Source: Charina bottae (lineage: Eukaryota; Chordata; Lepidosauria; Squamata; Charinaidae). From it: a DNA stretch of 64,000 nucleotides. The position numbers and the translations under genes were made by a program. Shown one piece after another: positions 60,628-64,000 of the stretch. The stretch spans positions 74,370,855-74,434,854 of the forward strand of contig JALMGJ010000003.1 of the NCBI GenBank assembly GCA_023362775.1, written 5' to 3'. Under the pieces are notes generated by a model. The model was given only the letters and a program-made list of their open reading frames with translations. It was not told where the DNA came from and ran no database searches. How positions within the stretch are numbered: the stretch's first letter is position 1; each line of letters starts with the position of its first letter.

Positions 60628-61047
60628 CAGGGCTTTCCAAACTTTTCAGTTGGCAACACACAAACGGCAGCGTGCGAAAACCCGGAAGCGCCACAGTGGC
60701 GGCGGGGGGCGAAAACCCAGAAGTGCCGCCACCGTGACGCTTCCGGGTTTTCGCGTGCCGCCACCACGGCGCTTTTGGATTTTTGCGCGCTGCCATAGTG
60801 GCGTTGCTTCTGGGTTTTCACCCACCACCACTGCGGCACTTTCGGGTTTTCATGTGCGGTGGCAGCAGCAGCAGCGGTGTCCTGGTGTGCTGCACGAAAA
60901 CCCAGAAGCGCTGATGGCCCCCCACCGCCGCCGCCGCACACACGGCAGTGGCGGCGGGCCATCAGCGCTTCCGGGTTTTTGCGTGGCACACCTGGGCCCC
61001 ACAGGCGACACAGTATTGTGTCGTGACACACAGTTTGGAAAGCTATG
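60628..61047 (-). mobile_element. GC-rich hairpin hAT MITE, copy D (420 bp)
   Basis: Starts CAGGGCTTTCCAAACTTTTC and ends 'acacagtttggaaagctatg', where the last bases are changed from CTCTG. An exact 8-bp duplication 'aactatgg' flanks it (60620-60627 and 61048-61055). It is the longest copy, with many repeats of 'aaaacccggaagcgc'-type arms. The frames of up to 167 codons in several phases are repeat translations. Confidence 0.9.
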
Positions 61048-61055
61048 AACTATGG

Positions 61056-62164
61056 CTTTTGTACTTATAAACATAACTATATCATTTACAATTTCTTAGG
61101 TAGGAGAAAGCTGCTCTAATGACTCCAGAGTTCCTCTGGTCTGGTTTTCCTCCCATCCTTTGATTAACTTCATGTGCTCTAATCATGCTAGCATAGGTTG
61201 TCCCAAATTTGTTTAGCTTGATTAAGTTTTTTGCTATTGGAAAAGCACTCCGTTGAGAATTATATGTTGTTCCGAGGACTTCCAGGGAAGCAAAGGCAGA
61301 CTGAAGATGGCAGTTTAACAAGAGATGCTCTAGTAAATTATTATATTGGCAACCTATATGCATGCAAATATTCTTCCAAGTCCTTAACTCAACTCTGCAT
61401 ATTATTGCAAGAAGTGGGGGATTTTAGAAGCCTCATCCATTTTATAAGACTAAGAAAAATAAAAATGGGGAAATGCCAGTCAGTTCAACCGATATAGGTC
61501 AGCAAGGGTTTCACTGTGCTTATGGCTAGCTTCCCAGATTTAGTTCCCGAATGCTTTTCCTTGAGCGCTTCCCACACCCCTGCTTTTGTGTTCATCTGCT
61601 CTCACAGGAAATCAATGCCTAAACAAAACTTGATTCTGAAGAACAAGAAAGGAAACTCATGAACAAAGATGCTTACTTTTTTTCTCACAAGTTTTGCAGG
61701 GTGCCTCCACACAAATATTTTGTACCAATTTGAAGGCAGCTATGGGTTTCTCTGATCCTCAAATGTTGCAGTGTTGGAGAACTGAGGAAACTCCTTTCTG
61801 AGGAAACTACTGAATACCTTTCATTTCTTTTGGCAACACTTTGAGGTTCTATGAAGCTGCAGAGTTTGTCTGCAATCCATTTCTCCTTGGAGGGACCTCC
61901 TGCCCCGCTCTGCTTCTGAGAGCCGAGAGGGCTTTGACCGCCTAGCTAGCAGGTCCTTCAGGGGAATGGCACTTCATGGCTCTGCAGTTCAAGTGCTGCA
62001 GATGTGAGCAACCACACACCACATGAAGGAAGGATACGGTTGTGGAGATGCGAGTTATAGATTTTATTTCTCTTCTGTGGAGTGGGGATTAGAGAAGTTT
62101 AGACAACTTCTGTTTAAAGAAGTGCTAATACATAGAGTTGATGATACTACAGAAGTGCTAATAC
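61056..62164. other. No recognisable gene
   Basis: Unrecognised sequence between MITE copies D and E, with opposing frames at 61082-61497. Confidence 0.4.
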
Positions 62165-62172
62165 ATATAGAT

Positions 62173-62434
62173 CAGGGCTTTCCAAAGTTTTTCCCGCGGC
62201 GACACACCAACCGGCGTTGGTGTGTCGCCGCGGGAAAACCCGGAAGTGCGGCAGCGCACAAAAACCCGGAAGCGCTGCTGCTGCTTTCGGGTTTTGCGTG
62301 CTGCAGTTGGTGTGTCGCCGCGGGAAAACCCGGAAGCGCTGATGATGATCAGCGCTTCCGGGTTGTGTGGCAACACACCAGACTGTGTGTGGTGACACAC
62401 TTTTGTGTCGCGACACACAGTTTGGAAAGCTCTG
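62173..62434 (-). mobile_element. GC-rich hairpin hAT MITE, copy E (262 bp)
   Basis: Reverse orientation of copy C and identical in length. Starts CAGGGCTTTCCAAAGTTTTT and ends 'cacacagtttggaaagctctg' minus its first base. Flanks 'atatagat' and 'gcttaggg' share only the central TAG, so its target duplication is unclear. Open frames on both strands are artefacts. Confidence 0.9.
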
Positions 62435-62442
62435 GCTTAGGG

Positions 62443-63189
62443 CCTTATTTTCAAAACACTCAATATTAAATTTAGGAGGGGAAGCCCTTTTCCTAAATAG
62501 GATTTAGAGAAAGACCACAAAAAATTAACAACAACAAGCTTGGCAAATGGATTCTTTTCTCACCAAGAGATTTCAGAAGATCCATGTTCATACTCCAGGC
62601 TGATGGATAGTGAGCAGCCGTTTCTGCCTAAGGACCATGGAAAGCATACACATAGAGCTAGAAAACATACAAAGGACTGCACCTCTTCTATCCCTCCCCA
62701 TAGACTCTGCCTTTGCTTCTTTCTGCAATTAGTGACATGCTAGGACCCAGCTAGGCAGGCAGTTGACTTTTTTTCTGCCTTGGAATGAAGCAATAGTGAT
62801 GTTTCAATCCAAGAGCAAAAAGATGATTTGCCAAGTCAGCCAGGGATATTAGGTGTGGAGTAACTATTGGGAGGTCAGCTTTCTGGAACTGAAGTTGCCT
62901 CAGTGCGTTAGTTAAGAAGAAAAACCTAATTATCATTCAAGGGCTGCTCCAAGGCCAGCATGGAAATACAGCTGATTATCTTGCTTGGATGAATAGTGTC
63001 CATCAATGGTGGAAGAGCTACTTTGGCACCATGCCAAAGCATGTAACTCAGACAATGGCTGTGCTGGGCAAAAGGATGGACTTATAGCCATCATAAGCCA
63101 CTCCTCCTGCACCACTGCCTCAGTCGTGTTAAGGGAAGGCTGGTTCCAGTGAAGTGCTAAAGGGTTACAAATCTGACACTGCTATGGAA
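62443..63189. other. No recognisable gene
   Basis: Unrecognised sequence. Confidence 0.4.
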
Positions 63190-64000
63190 TGCTTTATTTA
63201 TTTATTTTTATTTTATTAAATTTATATTACTGCCCATCTCCCCCATCGGGGACCCTGGGTGGTTCACAATAAAACAGTTAAAACATAAATAGAAAATTTA
63301 CAATATCATAAATAATATAAAATCCAAGTATACAAGATGTTAAAAATTGTGATACTAGGAGGCTTCATGGGACCAGCCATCCCCAAGAGGAGCTGTTAGC
63401 ATTTCCCTCCCAGGCAAGCCGGCAGAACCAGGTCTTTAGATCTTTTCGAAAGGTTGGGAGTGAGGAGACCTGCCTCAGCTCCGGGGGTAAGATGTTCCAA
63501 AGGGCGGGCACAACTGCAGAGAAGGCCCGCCTCCTGGACCCCGCTAGATGGAACTCTTTAGTCGATGGGGTCTGCAGCAAGCCCTCTCTGACTGATCGGG
63601 TGAGACGGATCGATGTTCTGGGGATGAGACGGTCCCTCAGGTAACCTGGCCCTATACCATGTAGGGCTTTAAAGGTGATAACCAACACCCTGAATTGGAC
63701 CCGGAAGCAAACAGGTACCCAATGCAGCTCGCGCAGCAGAGGTGTCACATGTGCCGATCTTCTGGCCCCAATAACTGTCTGCACGGCCACATTATGGACC
63801 AGTTGAAGCTTCCGGATACTCCTTAAGGGTAGTCCCATGTACAGCGTGTTACAATAGCCCACAGTATATGGGAGATGACAAGGGCATGAGTGACTGTTCG
63901 GAGTGCATCTCGGTCCAGGAATGGGCGTAACTGGTGCACAATCCGAAGTTGTGCATAGGCCCTCCTTGCCACGGCTGCCACCTGCTCTTCATGCAGGAGT
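63190..64000 (-). mobile_element. L2-like LINE, antisense, runs off the end
   Basis: On plus it starts with a (TTTA)n tail and 'actgcccatctcccccatcg', the antisense 3' end. The 165-codon minus frame (63365-63862) reads GYCNTLYMGLPLRSIRKLQL, then 'PLLRELHWVPVCFRVQF' and 'TFKALHGIGPGYLRDRL' and ends 'PALWNILPPELRQVSSLPTF', the well-known C-terminal part of L2-group ORF2 proteins. This is the best-preserved L2-like piece here. It continues beyond 64000. Confidence 0.9.

Noticed and set aside
60545..61048. 167-codon frame and four overlapping frames
   Set aside because: Translation of hairpin repeats in MITE copy D. The same peptide words recur in copies B, C and E in other phases.

Overview
The window looks like nuclear DNA from a squamate reptile (lizard or snake). 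The evidence is AT-rich sequence with many microsatellites, a tRNA-headed SINE whose 3' end has the BovB-like phrase seen in squamate SINEs, CR1, L2-like, BovB, RTE-type and L1-like LINE fragments, and several short hAT-type DNA transposons. I found no host protein-coding exon, rRNA or free-standing tRNA gene that I can support. It is best read as intergenic or intronic sequence made largely of layered mobile elements.

Layout. 0-11 kb: a CR1 piece split by a (CATT)n/LINE-tail insertion (1.85-2.29 kb), an antisense L2-like LINE carrying a 333-bp insertion with a 13-bp target duplication (4.8-6.07 kb), and short tandem repeats. 10.5-11.9 kb: an old antisense CR1 split by SINE copy 1. 15-21.8 kb: palindromic repeats with CTCF-like motifs, a GC-rich hAT MITE, an A-rich pentanucleotide array on an L2 tail, an antisense CR1 split by a 2.1-kb L1-like element, and a rearranged SINE. 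22-35 kb: SINEs, MITE relics, L2-like pieces and microsatellites. 36.5-40.1 kb: an antisense L1-like element hit by a GC-rich hairpin MITE, a MER1-like hAT MITE, a long GGAT/GATA array and a small palindromic MITE. 41-51 kb: two SINEs, two GC-rich hairpin MITEs, an L1-like insertion with a 55-bp target duplication, a CTAT/CTAC array and a BovB relic. 51.5-55.4 kb: a 3.9-kb RTE-type LINE on the minus strand, bounded by a 12-bp target duplication and broken by one apparent single-base frameshift. 60.6-62.4 kb: two more hairpin MITEs. 63.2-64 kb: an antisense L2-like LINE running off the end.

The most interesting system is a family of five GC-rich, hairpin-dense elements (37.4, 45.9, 50.7, 60.6 and 62.2 kb). 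Their ends read CAGAGCTTTCC / GGAAAGCCCTG, and three are flanked by perfect 8-bp duplications (a fourth by an imperfect nTCTAGAn-like one), as expected for non-autonomous hAT transposons. Two copies are exactly 262 bp long and differ at 13 positions by hand count. All 13 are transitions and 12 fall at CpG positions, which points to recent spread followed by methylation-driven decay. I cannot say from memory whether the family has been catalogued.
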